DNA of 64,000 nt from Nymphaea colorata. Taxonomy: Eukaryota; Streptophyta; Magnoliopsida; Nymphaeales; Nymphaeaceae. Positions 23,686-36,809 of this stretch are shown here, piece by piece. The stretch spans positions 20,706,370 through 20,770,369 of the forward strand of contig NC_045140.1 in the NCBI RefSeq assembly GCF_008831285.2, in the 5' to 3' direction. A model generated the notes under the pieces. It was not told the DNA's origin. It ran no database searches and saw only the letters and a list, made by a program, of their open reading frames with translations. A program made the translations under genes and the position numbers. Every line of letters starts with the position of its first letter. Positions within the stretch are counted from its first letter, which is position 1.

Positions 23686-23720
23686 ATGCAATCAGTATTC
23701 AAAAGAATATACATGTTCAT

Positions 23721-25091
23721 TTTACTGCTAACTATAGGATGTAAATGGCCTTATTTCATTGAATGCCAGCAGACAAGAATAGCACTCAGTCTGTGAGAGT
23801 TCTTTCCACTCTGACAGAGAACAAGCACTTTACGGAAGCTTTCAGCTAACTAGTCCTGAAAAGAGGATTGCATCTTGGACGGTAGGCGGCCATGACAACA
23901 AGACAATAGGCAGATGAACAGCGGCGGGGACAAAGAACAGCAGAGCAAAGAAAAGAGAAAACTAACAACAAACGAAAGACGAACACATTAATCTGAGAAG
24001 CATTCCCCCTCATTGCCCTCAACCTTTATAGTTCTTTCTTCTCCGTTCTTTCGTCTTAGTGGAGATCTGTTGCCAGACCCCAGCACCCCGCTAGCTCCAT
24101 CGCGCCGAACATGGGCCCAATTGTCAGAGTTTGGCTAGCTCCAATATCACGCCCTCAAGCAAATGTTCTCTTGGTTGTTGCGCGAGGGACTAAAGGCTCA
24201 TTTGGTCTGGTGCCTACCATTAAAGAAAAGAATGCCGATCTCTAAAAATAAGACATTCCTCATGGATGTATATACAAACAGATACAAATGACATTGGAGA
24301 GTAGCTTTCTTGTTCTGTTCTCTTTTTAATTGTATATTAGGTCACGGCCAAAAAACAGCCTTTTGAGTCCTGGTTCTGCTCCGTCTTTTGTGGTGCACAT
24401 ATCTCATCTAGGTAATCACTGCGCTACTTGAGGAGCAAAATAAAAAATCATGGCATTCTAGTCTCCAGAAAGGTTGATCAAGTGATCTTAATCGTGCCCA
24501 CATGCAGTCTGGGACCATTATTACAGGAATGCATCACCTGAGCCCATTGCGGTTAGTTAACAAGTACACGTTCTTTCTGTTATATAAATCAATTCAGTAG
24601 TACGTAATCCATTAATAAATTAAAAAAGTCAATAATCATGGTCAATGAAAAAGTAGATAGTCTGGCACTTTAGCTTGCTGATCATAGCTCGGCTTGCCCA
24701 TATTCGTTAGCAAAAACGAAGGCCTCGTTATGTTCATTGGCAGGGTATATTTTGCAGTTAAATTTGGTTCAGGACAGTAAAATTTGGTCCCCCATAACCC
24801 TAATCGGATTAAGAAGCTGCTGTAGTCGAGTTGTTTTCCTTTCTGACATGATTGGATTAAAACCGTAGGGGCATCCTTGTATTTTTTTCGCTTTTTTTTT
24901 CGATTTCATACTCATTTCCATCTGCAACGCATTATAGATTCCACTATGCTATACAGAGATTCCATCAGCCGGAGATACATCTTAATTAGCACATATGTTA
25001 CATGTTAAACAAAACGACTACATTCTTATACAGCAATAGTGGCCTCTCCCTGTTCATGCTTCCTAACAATGCTAGTTTGCAGCAAAGGATC
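23721..25091. other. intergenic region between the FtsH-like relic and HDR
   Basis: I see no gene in this stretch. The part at about 23870-24200 has a purine-rich block followed by a pyrimidine-rich one and a TGGGCCCAATTGTCAG stretch, a composition seen in eroded retroelement ends. I could not find paired LTRs. Confidence 0.4.
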
Positions 25092-28000
25092 TCAGACCAG
25101 TTGCAAGGATTTTTCATGTTTAAGTTCAAATACCCTATTAATGACGTCCTCAACGACCTGCATCATAATAACAGGAGACTTAGTAAGGGAGTATAATACA
25201 AGTGACAAATGAAACCATTTAAGGAGCAAGTTCGAAACTTCAGGATAATATAAAACAAAGATGCTTGCAAATTAAGACATTCATATGTCTGCAACTGAGG
25301 TTATGCCTATACAACGTCCAACACAAGCATGCTTGCAGATTGAAGCATTCATATTTTTGCACCCGATTAATGCATAAACAGCTTGTACAGATTCACAGGG
25401 CTGTAAAAGCACATTCAAGAAATATATGAAAACCATGCAGTATACAAAATAACAGTACAGGTCTCGATGATAGTGAATTAGGGCATCTTCACTTAATAGG
25501 CAAGCTAAGAATCATAATTCACTGCCTCCCTTACGATTCTCATTTATTGCTTCCCATGCTTCCTCATGTTCTCCACCATTTCCCCTCATGCTTCTTCTAT
25601 CTTGTGCAATTTTTGTCATACTTCTTGCATGTAGGCAAATTGATACTAAAGGTTACGTTTTTCAATAACTCCTTTCCACTTCAAAAGCAAAATGTATTGA
25701 TGATATTATGGGTTTTCCATAATATTTGTTACAATGAAATTCTTTGTGTTAGTTTTCCATAATAGCCATTACTATGCAGTCTGTACCAGTTGATGCACCT
25801 GAGGTTTGCTAAATTCTATAATGCAAGTAATAGAGGTAAACACAGGTACAAAACTTCAGGCAGAATCAAGTTTTTGCAAATACAGCAAGAAGATACAATG
25901 TAGCAAGCAGAACAATATTGAACTTAATCCACCTAAATGTATTGCAACTTTACACAGCCATGTCATATCATTTTTTGCAACAGGAACAAAAAAAACTGCT
26001 AATGCATCTCAGCAGTATAAAAACGGTAGTCACGAGAAAGATCCACCACAGGCCAACAGCAATGCTGCATCGAGGATCCACTATGCTCTTACAAGAGACT
26101 TCTAAAAATACAAGTTCCTACTTCCTACTGACATTCTTAAGCCAGATCAGTGCTGGTAAATGCTTAAGTTTGGATACTGAAGGGACAAACCAAATATGTA
26201 AGCACTAAACAGGTATATCCGTGTTAAACAACACTCACTTTATCAGGAGTTGAAGCGCCTGATGTAACTCCGATTGTGATAGGGCCATCTGGTAGCCAGT
26301 TTTCTTTCTCAACCAGTTCTCCATACTGCATTTCAACGACGAAAATATTGCCAAAAAATGATTAGGAATAAATTGAACAGGCACATGATGCTTGCGAGAA
26401 AATGATTACAGAAAAAATTGATTAGACAGACGATGCTAGTTTTCCTTCTCAACAAATTCTCCATGCTGCTGCATAATGAGGAAAATATTGCAAAAAATGA
26501 TTGGGGATAAATTGAATAGACGGATGATGCTAGCAAGAAAATGATTAGGGACCAACTGAATAGACAGATGCTGTAGGTAACTGAAAGAGAGAGGGTAACT
26601 TACATTCGTTTTGTAAGCTATTTTGTTTCCAGGCCCTATTCGCTGTTCGCTATCTATCCAATAAGATGGAATTCCTTTAGCTTCTGCAATTTCTTGAAGA
26701 TGTGAGGTATTGCTAGAGTTCCATCCACCAACTACTAGAATGAGATCAAGCTTTTTGTTCACAAGTTTATACATTGCATCTTGCCGGTCCTGGACAAAGA
26801 AACCACATGATTATCACCAATGACATAAGAATCATCGGCTCCTATTATCGGCTCCTACTTTGAAGTCCAACATAAACAATGCCTTCTGTACCATGTCCAG
26901 GAAACAAGCCAAATAGTATAACAAAGCAAACATGCACATTATGGCAAGATGAGTTAACAGACAGCTAGCCAACAATCAGAAGGAACAACTTGAACTTGCT
27001 CAAAAGCTTCCCAAGTGCGTGTTATAAAAGAATCATGTGAAGACCAATAAGGCGAAAAGCAAGGAGAACGGTACCTGAGTGGCATCACAAATAGTATTGA
27101 AATTCATAAAATGGTTGTTGATGTTTTCAATTCCATATTTGCGCATCATGACCTTTTCAAACAGTTTTCCTGGAGAACAAAGTGCAATAAGATTGACTAC
27201 CTAGCTAGTTATCAGAAGAAAATGAACATGCACCCTTGAGTCTAAGTTTGAAAAGAATTGACTGATGAGACTGTGAGAACTGTTGAAACTTACCAATTTC
27301 TTCAGTTTCTCCTTTAAGCATAGTTGTTTGATTAGCAAGGCCCACTTTGCATAGGTCAGCATCTGGATCAAATCCAGCAGATACTGCATGTTTGAATTTC
27401 TGGAAGTATATAAAGTGTAAACAATTAGAAGCATAGAAGTGAATGCTGCAGTTGGTCAACTGAAAGGAATTAACGTTACCTCCATAAAGTCTTCTTTCGT
27501 TCCACTTGACCCATCAAGTTTCCCATCAAGGATATAATCACCAATATACATTGCCTAGACAATTCCGTGCAATTTATCAGATACGGATATTAAGAATGTG
27601 AAGAACTATGACCATATCAAACATCATATTGTTAATACTAGAAACCAGCAACGAGATAAACACATTAGATATGTACCTCTTTCATATTTTTTACAATGAT
27701 GTAGGTACCAGCAAACGATGCAGTTGCAATTGTCTCTTCGTGACCATACTTACCATGAATAATCGAAGTGTAGTCTCCTTTCTTGTGTTTCTCAACCGTG
27801 TTCCACACCTGCCGATGAAGATACAAGTATGCAACACCATTACTAGAAAGGAAAAGGGAACAAAGAAGCATAAAAAGTTTGCTGAATCTACGATTGTGAT
27901 TATCTCGGTAGTTTACCTTTGAAACCCATGGACACGTCGTATCAACTATTTGAACATTTTTCTCACTTAGTGTCAACATCTCCTGGACAGCAGCTCCAAA

Positions 28001-29660
28001 GGCAGGCAAAATTACCACGTCTCCCTTCTCCACAACATCAAATTGCTTTATTCCATCTTCAATAGGAATATTCTGAACTTCCATCTCCTCTAGCCTCTGC
28101 AAATTGCAATAAGTATTACTTATATTAGGTACCGTCCTGACCAAACAGACGCACAAACGCGCCCCCAAGGCGCATACACTTCAAAGAAAATGAAAGCATA
28201 TAACTATATCAGTGGAAGGACCACAACAACTTGACGAGTCCTCGTCATCTTGCAAAACAACTGAACTACCATCTTACTGAATTTAAAATAAAAAAAGGTT
28301 CATTCTTGCATGCTTCTTCTTGCTCAGCCAGAAGACCAAGAAGTGGAGGTGCGTATTGGTGTGAACAGCAGTTAAAGAAAACAAAGAGGAGATGAGCACT
28401 ACACCCGGATCAGACGTCATTCTTATAAAGAAGCATGACCAATTAACGAAAATATCAGAATGTTTGTGATTAGACGGAGAAAAACAAAATCACGAAAAGT
28501 AGGAAACAACAATATTAATATGAAACTCCCGTGGAACAAAAATCTGCAAAAGAAAATAAGAAAGAGTTTTCAGGCTGCCAAGAGCAATAATAGATTGTGG
28601 ACTAATATTACCTTGTTCACTGTCGGGTTGTGGATAATCTCATTGGTGATCCAAATCCTCTCCGCAGGAAATTGCTTCCTTGCTTCGTACGCGATCTGAA
28701 CAGCTCGTTCGACACCCCAGCAGAATCCGTATGATTCTGCCAAATTGACAGTCATATCACCCCACGTGTACTCATAGTTGTTGTTCTTCAGAGTCTCTAT
28801 GATGTCACCTGCAGTAATCACATAAACCAAATGATTTGTCAACAAGGTGTTCACCAAATAAGCAATATAGAAAAAAAAAATCACTGGAAAATAGGAATTC
28901 CATAAACCAACGAAAAAGGTGTTCGCCAGAAAAACAATATATCGTCAGACTTAAAAACAATCACTGAAAAATAGGAATTCCATAAACCAACGAAAGAGGT
29001 GTCGTGTTCGCCAAATAAACAATATATCCTCAGAAAAAAAACAATCACCTAAAAATAGGAATTCCCTAAAGCAATGAAATTTAAGCAAGGAAAAAAAAAT
29101 TGTTCGACTGAAAATAAACATCAAACCATTGGTTTCAGAATCATTAACTTGCCTAAATTCGTAATTTTAATTTACGAAAGCAAATGAAACAAATCTAGGC
29201 ATATCTTTCCTCCTAGACCAATATCGACATTAAATTCGCCAGAATCCTGTGAATCCATGGGAATATTTTCTTCAAAATCCTTGAGCATAAATCAATCACC
29301 AGGGAAGGCGTCTAATTATTCGGTCCACGACAAGAAATGACACAAAACCTGAATCGCTCTATGCATTATAAAATAAGCCGTACACCAGCGAGAAAAAGAG
29401 GGGGAGAGGAACTAACTCATATATTCCTTGTTCATCAACTCCATGGTCTCTTCCTTGAGCCCGAATCCCTTCCTATTGTAGTTCTTGCTCCTCGTCAGGT
29501 TCTTCCTGAACACCTTCGCGTCGAATTCGGCGTCTCCGGCGCACCGAACAGCGAAAAGCCGCCTGCCATCGATGGTTCTTTGCCGGAACCCGGCGCCGGC
29601 GAGGGAGAGAGAAGATTCCGGCTTCACCAGGAAACCCTTGACAGTAAGGCAGCTTGCCAT
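25092..29660 (-). CDS. HDR: 4-hydroxy-3-methylbut-2-enyl diphosphate reductase, chloroplastic (HDR/IspH)
   Basis: This is the last enzyme of the plastid MEP pathway, an Fe-S protein that reduces HMBPP to IPP and DMAPP. I rebuilt ten exons, 5' to 3' on the minus strand: 29660-29417, 28808-28612, 28096-27917, 27808-27677, 27554-27480, 27399-27294, 27169-27075, 26789-26604, 26325-26239 and 25157-25092. All introns are GT-AG, the phases close, and the product has 455 residues, the usual plant length. Residues 1 to about 40 look like a transit peptide. The three cysteines that bind the cluster are in [10 protein letters not shown] (C111), [10 protein letters not shown] (C202) and NTICDATQ (C339). 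Other landmarks are [35 protein letters not shown] and [16 protein letters not shown]. The long penultimate intron (25158-26238) separates a 22-codon last exon. Two introns hold repeats, one of them a copied exon start. A weak TATTTGAG lies near 29760-29767 upstream. Confidence 0.97.
26300..26552. repeat. duplicated intron/exon-edge segment within HDR
   Basis: The block at about 26302-26408 includes the first part of HDR exon 9 and the intron end before it. It is repeated, diverged, at about 26440-26551. Both carry TTCTCAAC..(A)TTCTCCAT, GAAAATATTGC, AAAAAATGATT and AATAAATTGAA on the plus strand. A third, partial copy of the last part (GACAGAC/GATGCTAG) lies between them. The result is an extra exon-like start inside intron 8 at 26465-26436. 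Confidence 0.75.
28846..29081. repeat. three tandem copies of an about 75-85-bp unit in HDR intron 1
   Basis: Three consecutive copies begin at about 28846, 28918 and 28998. Each contains GTGTTC(G/A)CC, ACAATATAT-like text, AATCAC(T/C), then AAAATAGGAATTCC(A/C)TAAA. The copies differ by small gaps and substitutions. No known transposon feature is seen. Confidence 0.8.
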
Positions 29661-32067
<2,407 letters not shown>

Positions 32068-32607
32068 ACCGGGTGTTCCCGATCCCCATTTGAAATTAAT
32101 GCTCGAAGCTTTAATGCAACTTCCCGATTCCATCCGTTTCAAGGTCGAAACAAACAGCTTGCAAATTTTCAGAGTTGAGGCTTTTTTCCACATTCTTCTA
32201 TGCATTAATGTGGCAAGATTCAAATGGGATCCAACCTGGGTCCATTTAAGCAGTTCTCCAAACAAGGTCAATACGTGAACATGGTGATCAGAAGAACATG
32301 GAGGATGATTCCATTATGTCCAGCTAGGGATCAAAATGGATGGTTCTATGCCGGATTTCTCTTCCGCTTAGTTGAATGTGGTAAAGAAAATCAAGACCAG
32401 GTTGGGTTCGCATCTAAACTAGAAACATGTGGACCTCACAACGTCGGTAGAAGAACTCGATTACGTAGATTGAAAGCAAAGCATTTGAAGGTCGAAGCTG
32501 CCATGCAGCTTCCTCCACATCGCCCGTCTGCCAAGTTAACGGCCCACACTTGTTTCATATTCTCAGGCAGCTTCCATGCATTTCCCGCATATGGCGGTGA
32601 AGTCCCC

Positions 32608-32615
32608 TTTATAGA
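32608..32615 (+). promoter_or_regulatory. candidate TATA box of the CML41-like gene
   Basis: TTTATAGA lies about 105 bp before the start codon and predicts a leader of about 75 nt. The position is plausible but the match is imperfect. Confidence 0.35.
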
Positions 32616-32716
32616 GCAGTGGCAACCTTTGCCTTCTTCTACCATCCACCCACAAGAAGAGAATCCGGCCACCTCAACATCCGATAGAAAGAGTAGCAGT
32701 GCCATTGAAACAAAGG

Positions 32717-33280
32717 ATGGCGAAGGCAAGCCTTGTCAGGTCGAGAACAGCTTCCCCCGATCATGCGTTTGACAATCCACCGAGTCCCAAGACGAGGCTT
32801 TTCTCCTTGAACCTCAGCGGTTGCGTCAAACCCAGCCGTCATCTGCATGTTGCGAGCCCGCTGCGCGTGCCTGGCCGGCAGTCCAGGCTCGAGGAGTTCC
32901 GGGAAGTTTTCCGGTACTTGGACAAGAATGGCGATGGCAAGATCAGTGACGCGGAGATGAGGTCGTTCTTCGAGTCAATGGGAGAGGAGGATGGGGGTGA
33001 GGAGATAGCAGGGGAAGAGGGTGGGCTGGATTTCGGGGAGTTTGTGGGGTTGATGGACGAGGGGGAGGGGAGGGGGAGGGAGGAGGATCTGCGGAGGGCG
33101 TTTGAGATGTTTGAGGCAGAGAAGGGCTCCGGCTGCATCACCCCCCATGGGCTGCAGAGGATGTTCGGCCGGCTTGGGGAGCAGAGGTCGGTCCATGAGT
33201 GCCAGACCATGATAAGCTCATTCGATCTCGATGGCGATGGCGTGCTCAGTTTCCATGAGTTCCTGCGGATGATGAGTTAA
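32717..33280 (+). CDS. calmodulin-like protein, CML41-like (EF-hand)
   Basis: This is an intronless 187-residue calcium sensor. EF-hand 1 has a complete 12-residue loop, DKNGDGKISDAE (69-80). EF-hand 4 is also complete, DLDGDGVLSFHE (170-181). EF-hand 2 is reduced to an acidic stretch ending in LDFGEFVGLM (104-113), without a usable loop. EF-hand 3 (FEAEKGSGCITP, 132-143) lacks the calcium-binding aspartates. The block FEMFEAEKGSGCITPHGLQ (129-147) and the C-terminus are very close to Arabidopsis CML41, a plasmodesmata-associated CML linked to flg22 responses. The N-terminal extension of about 55 residues is basic and Ser/Pro-rich, as in CML41. I used the ATG at 32717; a GTG at 32699 in the same frame is not needed. 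The coding region is GC-rich. The linker at 114-125 (EGEGRGREED) is encoded by a G-run tract. Confidence 0.9.
   Translation: MAKASLVRSRTASPDHAFDNPPSPKTRLFSLNLSGCVKPSRHLHVASPLRVPGRQSRLEEFREVFRYLDKNGDGKISDAEMRSFFESMGEEDGGEEIAGEEGGLDFGEFVGLMDEGEGRGREEDLRRAFEMFEAEKGSGCITPHGLQRMFGRLGEQRSVHECQTMISSFDLDGDGVLSFHEFLRMMS
33058..33090 (+). other. G-quadruplex-forming tract inside the CML41-like gene
   Basis: Runs of 5, 4, 5 and 3 guanines are separated by single adenines on the coding strand, which fits the G-quadruplex consensus with one-base loops. The tract encodes the acidic/Gly linker between the second and third EF-hands. Confidence 0.7.
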
Positions 33281-34439
33281 GCCTGTGATCAGTTCCGTCT
33301 GCTCTGCTTCGATGCGCACCAGATGAGAAGGGCTTCGTTTGTTCCTGCGTTCGAGAACAACAACTTGTTCATGGTGATGGCAAGATCAGATTCGTGAAGG
33401 AACAAACGCTCTACAGAACGTGTAGAACTCGTTCTTCAGCATTCTAGCGGTCTGAGAAGACCTGCGTCTGCGTCAACTCGCGTGAAATGTTCTCGTTAAT
33501 TAGTAGAGTCTTCTGTGTGATCAAGAACGAGCTTTTTGTTTCCTCGTGTTATTTGGAATTTATTTCGTGTGTATATATTGACTGACAAAAGCCTGTAACT
33601 TTGTAAGATCTGGATGTTTGTCTCAAACATTGTGAATCTAAGGACATTTGATCTGCTTGTTTATTATGCTTCCTAGTGGCACACCATGATGCATAAAAAA
33701 TTTATAAATGAGTGACAATAACGGAAGAAACGATTGTGTAGAAAGGGATTAACGATGACTCTATAAAGCAAGATGAATGCTTGGGGTTGGACACATGATT
33801 CCTGTCCAAACGCATAGATCACGGCTTCTCCTACATACTACTTCGGCTACATGACCTTCTTCACCTGAATTCGAGCCCTTTCACCAATCCAAATTTATTT
33901 TACCACATACGGACCTAGACTGGGTTTCATTTTTTAAAATCTGAACCCATGTCCAACTATAAATGTAGAGGAATATCTGATCCAAAATCCAGTTATCTGT
34001 ATGTGAGATTCAAATGCGCCATATAATTCCACACTTTTCCCGTGCAAGAGATGCATTACTTGATAGCTAAGGCTCCAATGAGATTCAAGTATTATCCAAA
34101 TCGGATTTTGATGCTTGCCAAAGCCATGGAGATTACCATTAACAATCGCTATATTCCCCACCCACTCTTCTTCCAGATACTCTTTCTTTGGAGGATCCTC
34201 CCCTCTATTTTCCTCTGGACGAAATGGTATCTTCCCCTTCACATGCATTGTCCTCTCCACCATCTTCTTTTCACTCTCTCAATCTCTACAACCATACGAA
34301 GGACAGCGCCTCACTCCCGCAGATTGCAGTATCACTGGCAAATTACCCTCTCCCATTGGCTGTGCATGCAATGGCAGAGACAAGGTTTTCTCTTCTTTCC
34401 TCGTCTTGAGATGAAGCGGCAAAAATTTTAGGGAAAATT
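33281..34439. other. CML41-like 3' region and degenerate sequence
   Basis: The first several hundred bases are the 3' UTR and spacer. The part at about 34040-34430 has open frames in all three forward phases. It could be an eroded ectodomain of the kinase relic that follows, but I cannot align any LysM motif with confidence. Confidence 0.4.
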
Positions 34440-35282
34440 TGCAGGATGGGGGGCGCAGTTTATAGGGGGTTTCTTGATGGGGCCATAGCAACAGTCATGA
34501 AAATGAAAGGAGATGTGTACAAGGAAGTGGATATATTGAACAAGATGAATCACAACAACCTGATTAAGCTCTTTGGCGCCTGCTCTGAACAGGGTTGCTC
34601 CTACCTTGTTTACGAGTATGTGTTGAATGGGTCGCTTAGTGGTTGGATTCCCGGAAGTAATATCTTCTTGCTCAGTTGGATTCAAGGACTGCAGACTGAT
34701 TTCAGATGTGGCTAGTGGATTTCACTTTATCCACAATTACAAGGAACCTGCTTATGTGCGCAAGGATGTTCATGCAAGCAATGTACTTTCTTGATGGCGG
34801 ATTTAGGGGAAAGATTGCTAATTTGAGACCGTCAAGATCGAAAGAGGAACGGGGATCACAAGATTCTGCAGTAGCAGAAGATGCAGCCACCGCGACATGG
34901 CACCTGAGTATCTAGAGAAAGGATGTATCACCCAAACTTGTCTATTGTTATGGGTTGGTGACCATGGATCTCATTGTAGTGAAAGAAGCGGCACAGCACA
35001 GCGGGGAAGCATTAGTGGAAAACATGAGACAAGACAAGCACGAGAATCCGAGATGGATGATTTCATGAATGCTCGCCCTCAACGCTATCCAACTGAATTG
35101 GCTATAGTGATGATCAGAATGATTGACGCCTGCCTGAAGAAATAACCATCAAAAAGGCCCACCGTGGATGATATTATTAAGATCTTAACAAGGACTTTTG
35201 TAGTTTCATTGATCTTGGAACCGGCAATTCCTGTCTCCCAGTTTCGAACTTCTATTGAGTTCCCAGCTGAGATTGAAGTTTA
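34440..35282 (+). pseudogene. LysM-type receptor-like kinase pseudogene (LYK4/5-like kinase domain)
   Basis: After an acceptor-like TTTGCAG the frame reads GGAVYRGFLDGAIATVMKMK, then KEVDILNKMNHNNLIKLFGA and YLVYEYVLNGSLSGW. This is the N-lobe of a LYK4/5-like kinase. A frame change near 34690 is followed by ISDVASGFHFIHNYKEPAYV, RKDVHASNVL, then a stop/frameshift and LDGGFRGKIANLRPSRS. Later parts are MAPEYLEKGCITQ, TELAIVMIRMIDACLKK, a stop at 35143, and PSKRPTVDDIIKILTRTF. The DFG position reads NLR and the HRD position reads RKD, so catalysis would be lost even without the breaks. The order of C-lobe motifs is kept but a large middle part (about 34930-35000) is scrambled. It is a decayed duplicate of a LysM receptor kinase; no source gene is present in this window. 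Confidence 0.8.
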
Positions 35283-36402
35283 ATGGTGAGTTACTTGAAG
35301 GTGAATTTTAATGATTTCAAAGATACGTAGGCCAGAGATGATTGTCGGTCCTAGAAAAAGTCTCAAAATGTAATTTAGATTTGCGGTGGTTCCATTGAAT
35401 CGAACATGATCAACAATTGGATTTATTGAAGCAAGCATTACTTTCAGGCCTATGTGAAACAGTGGTTGCAATTTTTATCAATAAGAAAGAAAGCATCTTT
35501 CTTGCGCAACTTAGATTTTCCTCAAGCTGAAGAATAGCTTTGATGAATCCAACCAAATGACATATTCCAACATAGTTGGCCTTTTGAATGTAGTATAAAG
35601 GCAGCATTTTATTGGTCAGTAAACGTGCATGTAGGAAAATTGTTGAGACTTTTGAATAGTAAGATTAACATGTAACTGAAGAAAGGAAACGCCATACAAA
35701 TTGACCAAGCGTCAGGAGTCCAACCCCGAAACTAATAAATAATTCCGATGCATATCACACAATAATCAATCATAGTCATTCTCATTCAGCAAAAAAAAAA
35801 TTGTCAACTTAACCACATATATTTTCATCTGTTTGAATGAGAAGTGATCTGTAGTAACTGCCGTTCGTACCACGAGCAGCAGTGGCCTTTCCCAACTTGA
35901 ACTCCATTTGGTAAACCAATTGGAGCTGTCACAAAATTGACATAAAGAAGAAGGCAGAGAAATAAGATGCCGAATGTATTGACATAGAGTATACAGAGAT
36001 TTCATTAAATGCTCTGCCCTCAAAGGAATTGAAAATGAAATTTATGTTGGAGATGAATCTGGTGGGGGCTTACAGAAACCAAGAAATAACAGCATTGAAG
36101 TTCCCATGCAACTAAAGCCCCCTTCCTTTTTATTTCAAAATACAACAAAACTGGGCTTGACAGCGGAGTTTGCTTTTGCTTTTGCAAGGTTCCTTTTAAT
36201 TACAGAGTTGGGAGACGTCACCTTTATGATCGAGGTACCCACGGGAGAACGAAACAAGAAGAAACGAAGGCCTAAAAATCAAAGGCGAGGACCGGAAGCC
36301 AATGTCACCTTCTTGGCATTTTGACATTGCACAACAGCTTCACCAATAGGAATATAGGAAGTTAAAAAGATGATCAAGGCTGCCACAAGAATAGGTCATA
36401 TT

Positions 36403-36403
<1 letters not shown>
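35283..36403. other. intergenic spacer
   Basis: I see no gene in this stretch. It is AT-rich DNA between the kinase relic and the CT/GT microsatellite. Confidence 0.6.
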
Positions 36404-36454
<51 letters not shown>

Positions 36455-36476
36455 GAACCACACACACACACACACA
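36404..36476. repeat. (CT)n(GT)n-(AC)n compound repeat with a 19-bp perfect inverted repeat
   Basis: About 17 CT units pass into (TG)9G at 36437-36455. A two-base AA spacer follows, then C(CA)9 at 36458-36476. The two arms are exact reverse complements of 19 bp. The repeat lies about 330 bp beyond the stop codon of the DA1-like gene, possibly within or just after its 3' UTR. Confidence 0.95.
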
Positions 36477-36809
36477 AAAAGAACTTCAGCTCCTAGAGTA
36501 TCGAACCACATTTTCCTCAAGAGATAATCCAAAGCATCCAGGAGTATCGAACTGTATTCTCCACAAAAAATACTCCAGGCCTACGAGTGTTGAACTGTAT
36601 TTTCCTCAAACAGCATTCTCCATGTTTCGCTAATCAGACATAAATGTCAATTTACACCATATGGCAAAACCTGGCTTTTCCTTTATTTTTCTCAAACGAT
36701 AACAATAATCATATTCCAATAACCGCTGCTATGCTACTAAACCCCGATAAATATGCGGGCTAAGCAGAGGAGCAGTGGTAAAATAGAAAACTGTGCAGTA
36801 TAAATATTT

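Noticed and set aside
23870-24200. LTR retrotransposon end
   Set aside because: The composition is suggestive, but I found no paired LTR, primer-binding site or gag/pol remnant.
32224-32772. 182-codon forward frame just upstream of and overlapping the CML41-like gene
   Set aside because: It has no recognisable domain, overlaps the likely promoter, and uses a different frame from the clear EF-hand protein.
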